From JACPFV01 sp038043245 (lineage in GTDB: Bacteria; Pseudomonadota; Gammaproteobacteria; Nevskiales; Nevskiaceae), in assembly GCA_038043245.1 (NCBI GenBank), contig JBBTCH010000003.1:1-64000 (forward strand): DNA of 64,000 bases. The letters are read 5' to 3'. The position numbers and the translations under genes are program-made. Shown one piece after another: positions 32,015-41,808 of the stretch. Within the stretch, counting starts at the first letter, position 1, and each line of letters starts with the position of its first letter. Below the pieces are notes generated by a model, which saw nothing but the letters and a program-made list of their open reading frames with translations, had not been told where the DNA came from and ran no database searches.

Positions 32015-33306
32015 TGCACATTCACATCCTCGGTATCTGTGGCACCTTCATGGCCGGCATTGCCGCGCTGGCGCGCGAAGCTGGCCACAGGGTCACCGGC
32101 TCCGACGCCGCCGCCTGGCCGCCGATGTCCACGCAACTGCGCGAGCTGGGCATCGAGGTGATGCCGGGTTACGAGCCGGCGCATCTGAAACCTGCGCCGG
32201 ACATGATCGTCGTCGGCAATGTTGTCAGCCGCGGCAACGCGGCCATGGAATACGCGCTCGACGCCGGCCTGCCGTACACCTCGGGTCCGCAATGGCTGAG
32301 TGAGAACATCCTGCGCGACCGCCATGTACTCGCGGTGGCGGGTACGCATGGCAAAACCACCACGTCGTCGCTGCTCGCGTGGCTGTTGCACGACGCGGGG
32401 CTGGAGCCGGGGTTTCTGATCGGTGGCGTGCCGCTGAACTTCGGTGTGTCCGCGCGTCTGGGCGGTGGAAAGTGCTTCGTGGTGGAGGCCGACGAATACG
32501 ACACTGCGTTCTTCGACAAGCGCAGCAAGTTCGTGCACTACCGCCCGCGCACCTGCGTGCTCAACAACCTCGAGTACGACCACGCCGATATTTTTCCGGA
32601 CCTCGCTTCGATCGAGCGCCAGTTCCACCATCTGGTGCGCACCGTCCCGAAAGCCGGGCGACTGATCGTCAACGGCGCGGACGCCAACCTCGCCCGTGTG
32701 CTGGCGCAGGGGTGCTGGAGTGAAGTCACGCGCTTCAATACGGAATCTGATCGCCAGACGAAAATCATTGCGCCGGCGCTGCCTGGAGAACACAACCGCG
32801 CCAATGCGCTGGCGGCGATGGCTGCGGCCGCGCATGTCGGCGTCAAGCCCGACGTTGCCGCCCGCGCGCTGGCGTCGTTTCAGAACGTGCGCCGCCGGCT
32901 GGAGAAAGTCGGCGAGGTCAAAGGCGTCACGGTCTACGACGACTTCGCCCATCATCCCACCGCGATCCAGGTGACGATTGATGCACTCAAGGGGCAGGGC
33001 AAAGGCCGCATCCTTGCGGTGCTGGAGCCGCGCTCCAACACCATGCGCCTCGGCAGCCACGCGCAGGAACTGGCGCACAGTCTCGAGTCCGCCGATCACT
33101 GCTTCGTCTATGCCCGGGCCGATCTCAAGTGGGATGCGAACAGCGCGCTCGGCTCACTCGGCGCGCGCTTGACGGTGCGTGCTGAATTGCCGGTGCTGAT
33201 TGCCGATATCACTGCGGCGGCGAAAAAAGGCGACCGCGTGCTGGTGATGAGCAACGGTGATTTCGGCGGTATTCACCAGAAATTGCTGAACGCGCTGGGC
33301 GCTTAA
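32014..33306 (+). CDS. mpl: UDP-N-acetylmuramate--tripeptide ligase
   Basis: A 430-residue Mur-ligase that attaches recycled L-Ala-gamma-D-Glu-meso-DAP to UDP-MurNAc. The N-terminus MHIHILGICGTFMAGIAALA is the family UDP-binding loop, the ATP P-loop is AGTHGKTTTSS, and the middle domain shows VVEADEYDTAFFDKRSKF, characteristic of Mpl rather than MurC. The frame is open upstream, but the ATG at 32014 starts the conserved domain and overlaps the preceding stop. It converges on ptsI with a 4-bp overlap. It indicates DAP-type peptidoglycan recycling. Confidence 0.95.
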   Translation: MHIHILGICGTFMAGIAALAREAGHRVTGSDAAAWPPMSTQLRELGIEVMPGYEPAHLKPAPDMIVVGNVVSRGNAAMEYALDAGLPYTSGPQWLSENILRDRHVLAVAGTHGKTTTSSLLAWLLHDAGLEPGFLIGGVPLNFGVSARLGGGKCFVVEADEYDTAFFDKRSKFVHYRPRTCVLNNLEYDHADIFPDLASIERQFHHLVRTVPKAGRLIVNGADANLARVLAQGCWSEVTRFNTESDRQTKIIAPALPGEHNRANALAAMAAAAHVGVKPDVAARALASFQNVRRRLEKVGEVKGVTVYDDFAHHPTAIQVTIDALKGQGKGRILAVLEPRSNTMRLGSHAQELAHSLESADHCFVYARADLKWDANSALGSLGARLTVRAELPVLIADITAAAKKGDRVLVMSNGDFGGIHQKLLNALGA

Positions 33307-35036
33307 ATCTCCGCCAGCGCTTCGATGCCATCGCGCAGAACCTGACTGTCGGCGGTGTGTAGTAACTCGTCCACGCGCTTGCGCAGCGCGCCGATGTCCG
33401 ATTCGATGATCTGGCGTTTGACCTCGAGGATGTTGGCCGGATGCATCGAGAACTCGGTCAGCCCCAGGCCCAGCAGCAGGCGCGTGTAGCGCAGGTCACC
33501 GGCCATTTCGCCACACATCGCCACCGGGATCTTCGCCTGTTCGCCGGCTTCGATGGTCATGCGGATCAGGCGCAGCACCGCCGGGTGCAGCGGGTCGTAC
33601 AGATAATTGACCTCGTCGTCGACGCGGTCAATTGCCAGCGTGTACTGGATCAGGTCGTTGGTGCCGATGGAGAAGAATTTGGCGTGCCGGGCCAGCCAGC
33701 TGGCCGACAACGCCGCGGCGGGGACTTCAATCATCGCGCCGATCTCCGGCGTGCCGTGTTCGATGCCCTCGCGTTTCAGCTCGGCCTGCGCGGACTCGAT
33801 CACCTGCTGTGCCTGGCGGAACTCCTGCACGCTGGAGATCATCGGCAGCATGACCTGCACGCGGCCGTGGACGCTGGCGCGCAGCAGCGCGCGGATCTGG
33901 GCGCGGAACAGGTCCGGTTCCTTCAGGCACAGGCGAATCGCGCGCAGGCCCAGCGCAGGATTGTTCGGCGTCGGTCCCTGGCTGCGGCCGCTGTCCACCT
34001 GCTTGTCGGCGCCAAGGTCGAGTGTGCGGATAGTGATGGGGCCTTTGACCGCGCTGGCAACGCGCGCATAGGCCTGGTACTGCTCTTCCTCGGTCGGCAG
34101 ACCCTTGCGGTTCATGTAGAGGAATTCGGTGCGATACAGGCCGACACCTTCTGCACCCATGCCTTCCGCGCTTTTCGCATCTTCGGGCAGCTCGATGTTG
34201 GCGAGCAGCTTGATCTTGACGCCGTCACGCGAAACCGCCGCCTTGTCTTTCAGTTTTGACAGGGCGCGCCGGTCTTCCGCCTGCTGTGCCTGCTTGGCGC
34301 GGAAAAACTCCAGGGCCTTGGCGTCCGGGGCCGCGAGGATCTGCCCGAGTTCGCCGTCGACGATCAGGGTTTCGCCGTCGCGCAACAGCTTGCGTGCGTT
34401 GTGCACGCCGGCGACCGCCGGGATGCCGAGGCTGCGCGCGAGGATCGCGGTGTGTGACAGCGGGCCGCCGAACTCGGTGATGAACGCCACCACCGATTGC
34501 TGCGACAGCAGGATGATGTCGGCCGGCGTGATGTCGTCGCTGATGACCACGGTCGGTTCGCCGCCGGCGTCAAACTTGTCGTCCGCTGATTTGTCGTTGT
34601 TCAGCAGGCTGCGCAGGATGCGGCCGCAGACATGGATGACGTCGTCCTTGCGTGTGCGCAAGTAGGCGTCGTCCATCTTCTCGAACACCGCGGTCAGCGC
34701 ATCGCGGCTGCGCTTGAGCGCGGCTTCGGCGTTGATGCTGTGCTTGCGGATATGCGCGACCGTGGCCTCGGTGATTGAGCGGTCGTCGATCATCAGCAGA
34801 TGGGTGTCGATGAACGCGGCGATCTCACCCGGCGTGCCGGCCGGGATCTGGGTGCGCACCGCCCGCAACTCTTCCTTGGCGCGCCGCTGGGCTTCGTGGA
34901 AGCGTTCGATCTCGGGGTCGATCTCGCGCGTCGTCAAGGCGTATTCCGGCACTTCGAGATCGCTGCCGTGCAGGCGCTGCGCGCGGCCGAGGGCGATGCC
35001 GCGCGAAACGCCGATGCCGGAAAGCCAGACGCTCAC
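33303..35036 (-). CDS. ptsI: PTS Enzyme I
   Basis: A 577-residue phosphoenolpyruvate-protein phosphotransferase. The phosphohistidine motif GGPLSHTAILARSLGIPA and the PEP-site block ARHAKFFSIGTNDLIQYTLA are intact. It starts at GTG immediately after the HPr stop. Together with HPr, EIIA(Man)-type, EIIA(Ntr) and HprK it forms a PTS with no visible EIIB/EIIC permease, which points to regulation rather than sugar uptake. Last gene of the long minus-strand block; convergent with mpl. Confidence 0.96.
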   Translation of the reverse strand: MSVWLSGIGVSRGIALGRAQRLHGSDLEVPEYALTTREIDPEIERFHEAQRRAKEELRAVRTQIPAGTPGEIAAFIDTHLLMIDDRSITEATVAHIRKHSINAEAALKRSRDALTAVFEKMDDAYLRTRKDDVIHVCGRILRSLLNNDKSADDKFDAGGEPTVVISDDITPADIILLSQQSVVAFITEFGGPLSHTAILARSLGIPAVAGVHNARKLLRDGETLIVDGELGQILAAPDAKALEFFRAKQAQQAEDRRALSKLKDKAAVSRDGVKIKLLANIELPEDAKSAEGMGAEGVGLYRTEFLYMNRKGLPTEEEQYQAYARVASAVKGPITIRTLDLGADKQVDSGRSQGPTPNNPALGLRAIRLCLKEPDLFRAQIRALLRASVHGRVQVMLPMISSVQEFRQAQQVIESAQAELKREGIEHGTPEIGAMIEVPAAALSASWLARHAKFFSIGTNDLIQYTLAIDRVDDEVNYLYDPLHPAVLRLIRMTIEAGEQAKIPVAMCGEMAGDLRYTRLLLGLGLTEFSMHPANILEVKRQIIESDIGALRKRVDELLHTADSQVLRDGIEALAEI

Positions 35037-35303
35037 TTAGGCATCCTCCCCGAATTTATCGGCGACCAGTTGCGTCAGCGCGTCCAGCGCCTGCGCCGCG
35101 TCTTCGCCCTCGGCAATGAAGGTCAGCGAGGTGCCCTTGGCCGCAGCGAGCATCAGCACGCCCATGATGCTTTTGCCGCTGACCGTGCGCTTGTCTTTGC
35201 GGATCCTGACGGTGGACTTGAAGCGCGCCGCCGTCTGCACCAGCTTGGCGGCGGCGCGGGCGTGCAGGCCGAGGCGGTTGATGATGGTGATGGTCTTTTC
35301 CAT
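35037..35303 (-). CDS. ptsH: Phosphocarrier protein HPr
   Basis: An 88-residue carrier accepting phosphate from Enzyme I. The active site is His14 in LGLHARAAAK, and Ser45 in the segment VSGKSIMGVL is the expected target of HPr kinase, encoded three genes upstream. Start ATG at 35303 is one base from the stop of the EIIA gene, and the stop adjoins the ptsI GTG, so the three genes are tightly coupled. Confidence 0.94.
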   Translation of the reverse strand: MEKTITIINRLGLHARAAAKLVQTAARFKSTVRIRKDKRTVSGKSIMGVLMLAAAKGTSLTFIAEGEDAAQALDALTQLVADKFGEDA

Positions 35304-35304
35304 G

Positions 35305-35694
35305 TCAGTGGCCACAGAACAGGATGCCGCGCTGACCGCCTTCGATGGCGCTCTGCGACATTTCTTCCAGCGACTGCTTCGGATAATTGAAGATGCGCAC
35401 CAGCATCGGCAGGTTGACGCCGGCAAGCACGCGCGTCTTGCCCGGTTCGTAGAGTCTGGTCGCGATGTTGCTCGGCGTGGAGCCGTAAGCGTCGGTCAGG
35501 ATCAGCACGCCGGCGCCCTGGTTGAGCCGTTCGATCACGCGCTGACCCTGGCGCAGCAGCACGTCCGGATCCTGCACGCTGCGGATCTCCAGCACTTCCG
35601 CCGACAGCGGCAGCGTGCCGATCAGATTGCCGAGCGTCTCCAGCATGTAGTGGCCGAGACGACCATGCGTCACCAACAAGATTCCAACGCTCAC
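35305..35694 (-). CDS. PTS EIIA component, mannose family
   Basis: A 129-residue EIIA(Man)-type protein. The N-terminus SVGILLVTHGRLGHYMLETL places the phosphohistidine in THGRLG; TDAYGSTPSNIA is the second family block. GTG at 35694 overlaps the rapZ stop (GTGA). In xanthomonads and relatives this gene sits between rapZ and ptsH, as here. No EIIB/C partner is visible, so it may act on a regulatory target. Confidence 0.92.
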   Translation of the reverse strand: MSVGILLVTHGRLGHYMLETLGNLIGTLPLSAEVLEIRSVQDPDVLLRQGQRVIERLNQGAGVLILTDAYGSTPSNIATRLYEPGKTRVLAGVNLPMLVRIFNYPKQSLEEMSQSAIEGGQRGILFCGH

Positions 35695-36542
35695 GACAAC
35701 TCCTGATGCTTGATGACGACCGGTTCGAAGCGACTTCTGAGTGCGTCCGCCAGTTTTTCGACGATGTAGACCGAGCGGTGCCGGCCGCCGGTGCAGCCGA
35801 TGGCGATGGTGACATAGGCGCGGTCCTGCTCGCGATACGACGGCAGCCACTGGCTCAAGAAGTCATGGATGTCGCGCACCATTTTCTGTACGGCGGATTG
35901 ATGTTCCAGGAACGTCGCCACGGCGGCATTGCGGCCATCCAGCGCGCGCAGTTTGGGTTCCCAGTGCGGATTCGGCAGGCAGCGCACGTCGAAGACGAAA
36001 TCAGCGCCGTCCGGCAGGCCGCTTTTGAAGCCGAACGACTGCAGGACCACCGCCAGTTGCCCGGCGGCGGCTTCGGGCAGGCGCGCGCGGATCTCTTCGC
36101 GCAGCTGGTGCAGGTTGAGGTGCGAGGTGTCGAGGGTCACGTCGGCGGCATCGGCGATCGGCTTGAGCAGGCGGCGTTCGCGTCCGATGGCGTCGGCGAG
36201 CGTGACTTTCTTGCTGGTCAGCGGGTGCAGCCGCCGGGTCTCGCTGTAACGGCGCAGGATGACCGGATCGTCCGCGGTCAGGAATAGCGTCTGCGTCTGG
36301 GCGCCGCGCTTGCGCAGCTGCTCGAGATATTTGGGGAACTTGCGGATCTCCTGCGCGCTTTCGCGCGCGTCGATGCCGATGGCGAGGCGCGCATAGCGTT
36401 CATTCTTGAGCGCGCGCAGCACCAGCGGGCCGGTCAGCGACAGCGGCAGGTTGTCGATGCAGTAATAGCCGAGGTCTTCGTATTCCTTGAGCACAACGGA
36501 TTTTCCCGCACCCGACAGACCGCTCACGATCACCAATTTCAT
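35691..36542 (-). CDS. rapZ: RNase adapter protein RapZ
   Basis: A 283-residue P-loop protein. Walker A is GLSGAGKSV near the start, and the C-terminal domain has IGCTGGRHRSVYIVEKLADAL, the conserved block that binds nucleotide or glucosamine-6-phosphate. In enterobacteria RapZ directs RNase E to the small RNA GlmZ. It overlaps hprK by 4 bp upstream and the EIIA gene by 4 bp downstream. Location beside ptsN and rpoN is typical of proteobacteria. Confidence 0.95.
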   Translation of the reverse strand: MKLVIVSGLSGAGKSVVLKEYEDLGYYCIDNLPLSLTGPLVLRALKNERYARLAIGIDARESAQEIRKFPKYLEQLRKRGAQTQTLFLTADDPVILRRYSETRRLHPLTSKKVTLADAIGRERRLLKPIADAADVTLDTSHLNLHQLREEIRARLPEAAAGQLAVVLQSFGFKSGLPDGADFVFDVRCLPNPHWEPKLRALDGRNAAVATFLEHQSAVQKMVRDIHDFLSQWLPSYREQDRAYVTIAIGCTGGRHRSVYIVEKLADALRSRFEPVVIKHQELS

Positions 36543-36976
36543 CGGCGCAGATTCAAGCAGGCGGTTTCGGCATACACCGCCAAATTATGCCCCAGCGATG
36601 TGGAAAGGCTGAGGCAGGGCAGCGGCACGCCGGCGATGCGCATCGTGCGGTAATTGCCGCGCAGACGGTCGGGTTCGACAGGCTCGGGTCTGAGCTTGAG
36701 CACCAGACGGACGCGCGTCCGCTGCAGCAGGGATCGGGCGCCGAACAGGCGTCGCGCATCAAGGATGCCGAGCCCGCGCACCTCCATGAGGCCACGCAGG
36801 CGTCGCGGACAGTGCCCGATCAGCTGTTTTTTCTGGGTAACCAGCTCAACTGCGTCGTCGGCAACCAGCCGGTGTCCGCGTGTCAGCAGATCCAGCGCCA
36901 GCGCACTTTTACCGCTGCCGGCAGCGCCGAGGATCAGCAGGCCGATGCCATGAACCTGCATCAGCACCGCATGCAA
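36539..36976 (-). CDS. hprK: HPr kinase/phosphorylase, short catalytic form
   Basis: About 145 residues, covering only the catalytic domain. Walker A is GAAGSGKSALALDLL (residues 17-31), followed by GHRLVADDAVELV and the HprK signature EVRGLGILDAR (65-75). Full-length enzymes have about 310 residues with an N-terminal domain; none is encoded here because ptsN ends 14 bp upstream. Short forms are known mainly from alphaproteobacteria. The start is unsure: TTG at 36976 or ATG at 36961. It overlaps rapZ by 4 bp. The neighbouring HPr keeps a suitable serine. Confidence 0.85.
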   Translation of the reverse strand: MHAVLMQVHGIGLLILGAAGSGKSALALDLLTRGHRLVADDAVELVTQKKQLIGHCPRRLRGLMEVRGLGILDARRLFGARSLLQRTRVRLVLKLRPEPVEPDRLRGNYRTMRIAGVPLPCLSLSTSLGHNLAVYAETACLNLRR

Positions 36977-36990
36977 AGTCAGGCTTTGCT

Positions 36991-37434
36991 TCAGGCAATC
37001 GTCAGCGCGTGCAGCGCCTTGGCGTCAGCAGCGGCGCGGGCGCTTTTGCAGAAGCTGTCGTCCGAGAATTTCTCGGCGATGGCGGCGAGATGCTTGAGGT
37101 GTTCTTCGGTCGCGGCGGCAGGGACGATCAAGCCGAAGATCAGGTCCACCGGCTGGCCGTCGTGGGCGTCGTAGTCCACCGGGTGTTTCAGGCGAAGAAA
37201 CGCGCCGACGCTGGCTTTGACACCGGCCAGACGGCCGTGCGGGATGGCGACGCCGTGACCGAGGCCGGTGCTGCCGAGCTTTTCGCGTGCGGTGAGGCCA
37301 TTGAGGATGTCGGTTTCGGCAATGCCGGCTTCCTGTGCCAGCAGCTTGGACAGTTCTTCGAGGGCTTTTTTCTTGCTGGTGACGCTGACGCCGGTGGCGA
37401 CGCGACCGGCGTTGAGGATGGCGGACAGTTTCAT
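36991..37434 (-). CDS. ptsN: PTS EIIA(Ntr) regulatory protein
   Basis: A 147-residue EIIA of the nitrogen PTS. The phosphohistidine motif is STGLGHGVAIPHGRL, and SVGAFLRLKHPVDYDAHDGQPVDL contains the family core. EIIA(Ntr) typically controls potassium uptake and envelope or nitrogen functions. It lies downstream of rpoN and hpf, the conserved position. No dedicated NPr or EI(Ntr) gene is seen, so it probably takes phosphate from the ptsHI pair here. Confidence 0.95.
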   Translation of the reverse strand: MKLSAILNAGRVATGVSVTSKKKALEELSKLLAQEAGIAETDILNGLTAREKLGSTGLGHGVAIPHGRLAGVKASVGAFLRLKHPVDYDAHDGQPVDLIFGLIVPAAATEEHLKHLAAIAEKFSDDSFCKSARAAADAKALHALTIA

Positions 37435-37493
37435 AAAACTCCCAAAAGCGAACCGGCCAGGACGGCCGGTCGCGTATTTTTCAGTGGGGGATT

Positions 37494-37826
37494 TTACCCT
37501 GTCGCTTGCGGTGCGGCGTGGTGCTGATGGTCGCGGGCGTGATGGTCGCGGGACTTTTCCTTGAACTTGCGGGTCTGGCTGTCGAGTTTGTCGACCAGCA
37601 GGTCGATCGCCGTATACATGTCGCCTTCGACCGCCTCGGCGTGCAGGTCGGCGCCCCGGGTGTGCAGGGTGGCTTCGGCCTTGTGCCGCAGTTTTTCCAC
37701 CGAGAGGATCACCGTGGCCTTGAGCAGATGATCGAAATGTCGCTCCAGCCGCTTGAACTTGGACTGCACGTATTCATTGAGTGCAGTGGTGACGTCGACG
37801 TGGTGTCCGGAGATGCTCAGGTTCAT
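37494..37826 (-). CDS. hpf: Ribosome hibernation promoting factor, short form
   Basis: A 110-residue HPF/YfiA protein that binds the 30S decoding centre and promotes ribosome dimerisation in starved cells. The start MNLSISGHHVDVTTALNEYV and the block VEKLRHKAEATLHTRGADLHAEA are typical. It lies 50 bp downstream of rpoN, as in most gammaproteobacteria. A weak GC-rich hairpin (37452-37470) lies between it and ptsN and may lower read-through. Confidence 0.95.
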   Translation of the reverse strand: MNLSISGHHVDVTTALNEYVQSKFKRLERHFDHLLKATVILSVEKLRHKAEATLHTRGADLHAEAVEGDMYTAIDLLVDKLDSQTRKFKEKSRDHHARDHQHHAAPQATG

Positions 37827-37876
37827 TCTTGTTCTCCTTGGGTGGGGTCCTGCGACCGTGAAAAGGCTGGAAAAGT

Positions 37877-39352
37877 TCAGGGCGGGCGGCGTTCGTGTGA
37901 GGGGGCGATGCCCATCGCCTCCCGGTATTTGGCCACGGTGCGACGGGCGACACGGATGCCGTCCTTGAGCAGCAGGTCGGCCAGCGCGCTGTCGGACAGC
38001 GGCAGTGCCGGCGTCTCGGCGGTGACCAGCCGCTTGATCATGGCCTGGATCGCGGTGGCCGAGCAGGTGCCGCCGGTCAGTGTCTGCACGTGGCTGGAGA
38101 AGAAATATTTGAATTCGTAGAGGCCGCGCGGTGTCAGCATGGTCTTGTTCGCGGTCGCCCTCGATACCGTGGATTCGTGGATGCCGAGTTTCTCCGAGAT
38201 GTCACGGAGCACCATCGGCCGCATCGCTTCGTCTCCATATTCCAGAAAAGCGCGCTGTTCTTCAACGATGGTTTGGGCCACGCGAAGCAGCGTATCATTG
38301 CGGGATTCCACGGCGCTGATGAAGTAGCGCGCCTCCAGCAGGTGCTGTTTCATCGTCACCTGATCGCGCGACGTGTCGGCGCGTTTGACCATGCCGAGAT
38401 AGTGCGGATTGATCCGCACCCGTGGCGTCACCTCCGGGTTCAGCGCCACCTTCCAGCGGCCCTGGTGCTTGCGCACGACCACATCGGGCGCGACATAACC
38501 CGTTTCCTGCGCCTGATACGGCCGACCCGGATGCGGTTGCAGCGACTGGATCAGTGTCAGCGCGCTTTGCGCGTCCTGAGTATCGGCTCCCAGCGCCTGT
38601 GCCAGTGCGGTGCAGTCGCGCTTGGCCAGCAGCGGCAGCTGCTCGCGCAGCATGCGTTGCGCCAGCGCGCGCTCCGGCGTGTCCGCCAGCTGCTGCAGTT
38701 GCAAGCTCAGGCATTCAGCCAGATCGCGCGCGGCGACGCCCGGCGGATCGAAATCCTGCACCACGCCCAGCACGTGCTGCATCTGTTTGAGCGACAGGCC
38801 CATGGCGCCGCGGAAGTGCTCGCAGGCGTCGTCCCAGTTTTCGAGATAGCCGTCGTCGTTGATGCTGTCGATCAAAAACGCGGCGACTTCGCGCTCCCAT
38901 TCGCCCAGTGGCGCCAGCCGCGCCTGCCAGGCCAGGTGTTCGCGCAGCGAGCCGTCGCTGTGCAGGTTGGCCTGGCGCAGGTCGTGCAGTTCTTCCTCGT
39001 TGTCGCTGCTGCCGGGAGCCGTCGCAGGGGTGTCGTAGGTGTCCGACCACTCGGCGTCGACCGGCATCTCTTCGGGGATCTCGGTGTTGCGCAGATCGGT
39101 GGCGGTGTCGCCAGACGAAAACACGTCTTCGGAAGATTCATCGGCGGGGTCGACGGTCGGTGTGTCGGCGGCAACCTCCGCCGGTGCTTCGGTCTCGGAG
39201 TCTTCAAGTTCCAGCATCACATTGGAATCCAGCGCTTGCTGGATTTCCGCCTGCAAGTCGAGGCTGGACAGCTGCAGCAGACGGATCGCCTGCTGCAAGG
39301 CGGGCGTCATCGTCAGGCCCTGTCCCATCTTCAAAGAAAAACCTTGCTTCAT
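37877..39352 (-). CDS. rpoN: RNA polymerase sigma-54 factor
   Basis: A 491-residue sigma factor for enhancer-dependent promoters. Region I starts MKQGFSLKMGQGLTMTPALQ with the Gln/Leu-rich activator-binding helix; a long acidic stretch follows (about 50-120). Region III ends with the DNA-binding RpoN box ARRTVAKYRE close to the C-terminus. The sigma-54 activator PilR is encoded in the same window. The 160-bp gap to lptB (39353-39512) holds no clear terminator or promoter motif. Confidence 0.97.
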   Translation of the reverse strand: MKQGFSLKMGQGLTMTPALQQAIRLLQLSSLDLQAEIQQALDSNVMLELEDSETEAPAEVAADTPTVDPADESSEDVFSSGDTATDLRNTEIPEEMPVDAEWSDTYDTPATAPGSSDNEEELHDLRQANLHSDGSLREHLAWQARLAPLGEWEREVAAFLIDSINDDGYLENWDDACEHFRGAMGLSLKQMQHVLGVVQDFDPPGVAARDLAECLSLQLQQLADTPERALAQRMLREQLPLLAKRDCTALAQALGADTQDAQSALTLIQSLQPHPGRPYQAQETGYVAPDVVVRKHQGRWKVALNPEVTPRVRINPHYLGMVKRADTSRDQVTMKQHLLEARYFISAVESRNDTLLRVAQTIVEEQRAFLEYGDEAMRPMVLRDISEKLGIHESTVSRATANKTMLTPRGLYEFKYFFSSHVQTLTGGTCSATAIQAMIKRLVTAETPALPLSDSALADLLLKDGIRVARRTVAKYREAMGIAPSHERRPP

Positions 39353-39512
39353 GCCGGTATTTTACGCCGGTATGAAAATTGCTAGTAAATAGCTCTAGGG
39401 ACGTCATCCACTCCCAGGCAGCCTCTAGACCTTGTGAGCCGATCTCGCAAAACCGCGGGCTGTGACTACGGGGCTGAAAACAGCCTGAAACACACTCGGC
39501 CGGTGACTGGCG

Positions 39513-40241
<729 letters not shown>

Positions 40242-40245
40242 GGTT

Positions 40246-40755
40246 TCATGGTTTGGGCGGCGGCGCGATGGTGGCCGAAGGCACTTCCATGCGGATGCGT
40301 CCGGCGCCGAGGATGCGGCGCGCGGTCACGTCGTAGCGCAGCACATCGCCAGCCAGTGTCTCGGCGCCACGCGCCACGCGCGCATCGCCGCTCAGCTGCA
40401 CCTGCCCGGTCTTCGAGTTCATCAGCAAAGTCTTCGATTCTGCAGACACCGCGGGTGATTGCGCACTGGCGGCATGCACCAGCCGCGCCGGCGTTCCGCT
40501 GACTTCCGCTTCGGTCTGCGCGGCATCCAGGCGGCGCACTTCAATGCGGCTGCCTTCCAGGCTCAGTGCGCCGGACACCAGCCGCACATGGCCTTCATAG
40601 ATCATCACGCCGTCTTCACGCCACTCCGCGCGGTCGGCGCTGAGGTTGACCGGTTCCTGCGTCTGCCCGCTCAGCACTTTCTGCACCTGTTCGCTGACGC
40701 CGGCCTGCGCAGCCATGGCCGCAAATACGAGCAGCCATGCGTTAATTCGGTACAT
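40246..40755 (-). CDS. lptA: LPS transport periplasmic protein LptA
   Basis: A 169-residue bridge protein with a signal peptide (WLLVFAAMAAQA, cleavage before GVSEQ). The OstA/LptA fold shows in EPVNLSADRAEWREDGVMIY and the repeated GHVRLVSGALSLEGSRIEV strands. It carries LPS across the periplasm between LptC and LptD. It overlaps lptC by 14 bp and lies 4 bp before lptB. Confidence 0.92.
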   Translation of the reverse strand: MYRINAWLLVFAAMAAQAGVSEQVQKVLSGQTQEPVNLSADRAEWREDGVMIYEGHVRLVSGALSLEGSRIEVRRLDAAQTEAEVSGTPARLVHAASAQSPAVSAESKTLLMNSKTGQVQLSGDARVARGAETLAGDVLRYDVTARRILGAGRIRMEVPSATIAPPPKP

Positions 40756-41299
40756 ATCGCGCCTCGACGTTGCCGCGCAGCTCGATGCGCTTGGCGCTGA
40801 AATCTGCGCGCAGGCCGTGCGCTCTTGCCTGCCGTTGAGGCGACACGAGGCTCACGGGTTTGTCGCTGCTCAGTTCGCGCAGGGCCTGATCCACCCACAA
40901 CTGCTCCGCGATGAGCTGCGCCCATTCGTTGTCGCCGATCCTGCCTTCGCCGGTGATCGGGCCGTCCAGCCGCAGACGCTTCTGCTGCGGCGGTACATAG
41001 CCCGAAGGCGCATTCAGGCGCCAGGGCGAATCGAGTCCGCCCAGCGCGTCCACGCTCAGCATCTGCAATTGCGCGGAATGGTCGTCGTAGAAATCGATCT
41101 GCGCGGCCTGCGCGCGGAACTGCGGCTGACCTTTGCCGTCCAGCTTCAGCCAGGTGGCTCCGGTCAATGCGTAACGCGGCGTGGCGGGCACATGCGCTTC
41201 TGCAGCCTCCGGTGCGGCCTCTTCATGCGCACGCGAAAGCCAGAGCCCGAGCGCCACCATCAGCAGCAGCGGCGTCAGCCAAAACCCGTGGCGTTTCAT
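40742..41299 (-). CDS. lptC: LPS export protein LptC
   Basis: A 185-residue inner-membrane protein with one N-terminal anchor (residues 7-23, FWLTPLLLMVALGLWLS) and a periplasmic beta-jellyroll. It takes LPS from LptBFG and passes it to LptA. Sequence conservation in this family is low, so the call rests on the anchor-plus-beta layout and position between kdsC and lptA, which overlap it by 4 and 14 bp. Confidence 0.9.
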   Translation of the reverse strand: MKRHGFWLTPLLLMVALGLWLSRAHEEAAPEAAEAHVPATPRYALTGATWLKLDGKGQPQFRAQAAQIDFYDDHSAQLQMLSVDALGGLDSPWRLNAPSGYVPPQQKRLRLDGPITGEGRIGDNEWAQLIAEQLWVDQALRELSSDKPVSLVSPQRQARAHGLRADFSAKRIELRGNVEARYVPN

Positions 41300-41808
41300 G
41301 CTTGCGCCACGATCAGCAGATCCGCGGCTTCGCGGATGGCGCCATCACCGCCGCGATTCTTGCTCACCCAGTGCGCGGCCTTTTTTGCCGTCGGGTGGGC
41401 GTCGGCCACCGCCAGCGCCAGTCCCACCCGTTCGAACAGCGGCAGATCCGGTACGTCGTCGCCCATGTGCGCGCACTGCTCGTCGGCGAGCTTGAGTTTC
41501 TTGCGCACGGCTTCATACGCCGGGATTTTCTGCTCGGTGTCGAGATACACGTGGCGTACGCCGAGAGAGGCGAGACGTTTTTCCATCGCCACCGAGGGCC
41601 GGCCGGAGATCACCGCGATCTCGATGCCGGCGTGCATCAGCGCCTTGATGCCATAGCCGTCTTTGACGTTGACCGCTTTCAGTTCTTCGCCGTCCGGCGT
41701 CAGGTACAGCTTGCAATCGGTCATGACGCCGTCGACGTCGAGGAACAGGCAGCGGATTTTTTTTGCGCGCAATCGCAACTGCGCGGTGCTGAGTGTCTTG
41801 GGCTTCAA
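41296..41808 (-). CDS. kdsC: KDO-8-phosphate phosphatase
   Basis: A 170-residue HAD phosphatase that makes free KDO. Motif I is FLDVDGVMTDCKLYL with the nucleophile Asp; motif II is AVISGRPSVAM; the late acidic motif is CAHMGDDVPDLPLF. There is no cap domain, as expected for the tetrameric C0 class. It overlaps kdsD and lptC by 4 bp each. Confidence 0.96.
   Translation of the reverse strand: MKPKTLSTAQLRLRAKKIRCLFLDVDGVMTDCKLYLTPDGEELKAVNVKDGYGIKALMHAGIEIAVISGRPSVAMEKRLASLGVRHVYLDTEQKIPAYEAVRKKLKLADEQCAHMGDDVPDLPLFERVGLALAVADAHPTAKKAAHWVSKNRGGDGAIREAADLLIVAQA

Noticed and set aside
37452..37470. Strong terminator between hpf and ptsN
   Set aside because: The hairpin ACCGGCC/GGCCGGT is real, but in the direction of transcription it is followed only by TCGCTTTT; it may weaken read-through but probably does not end the operon.
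39353..39512. Small gene or RNA in the gap between lptB and rpoN
   Set aside because: No open frame with a ribosome site, hairpin with T-run or promoter pair could be supported.
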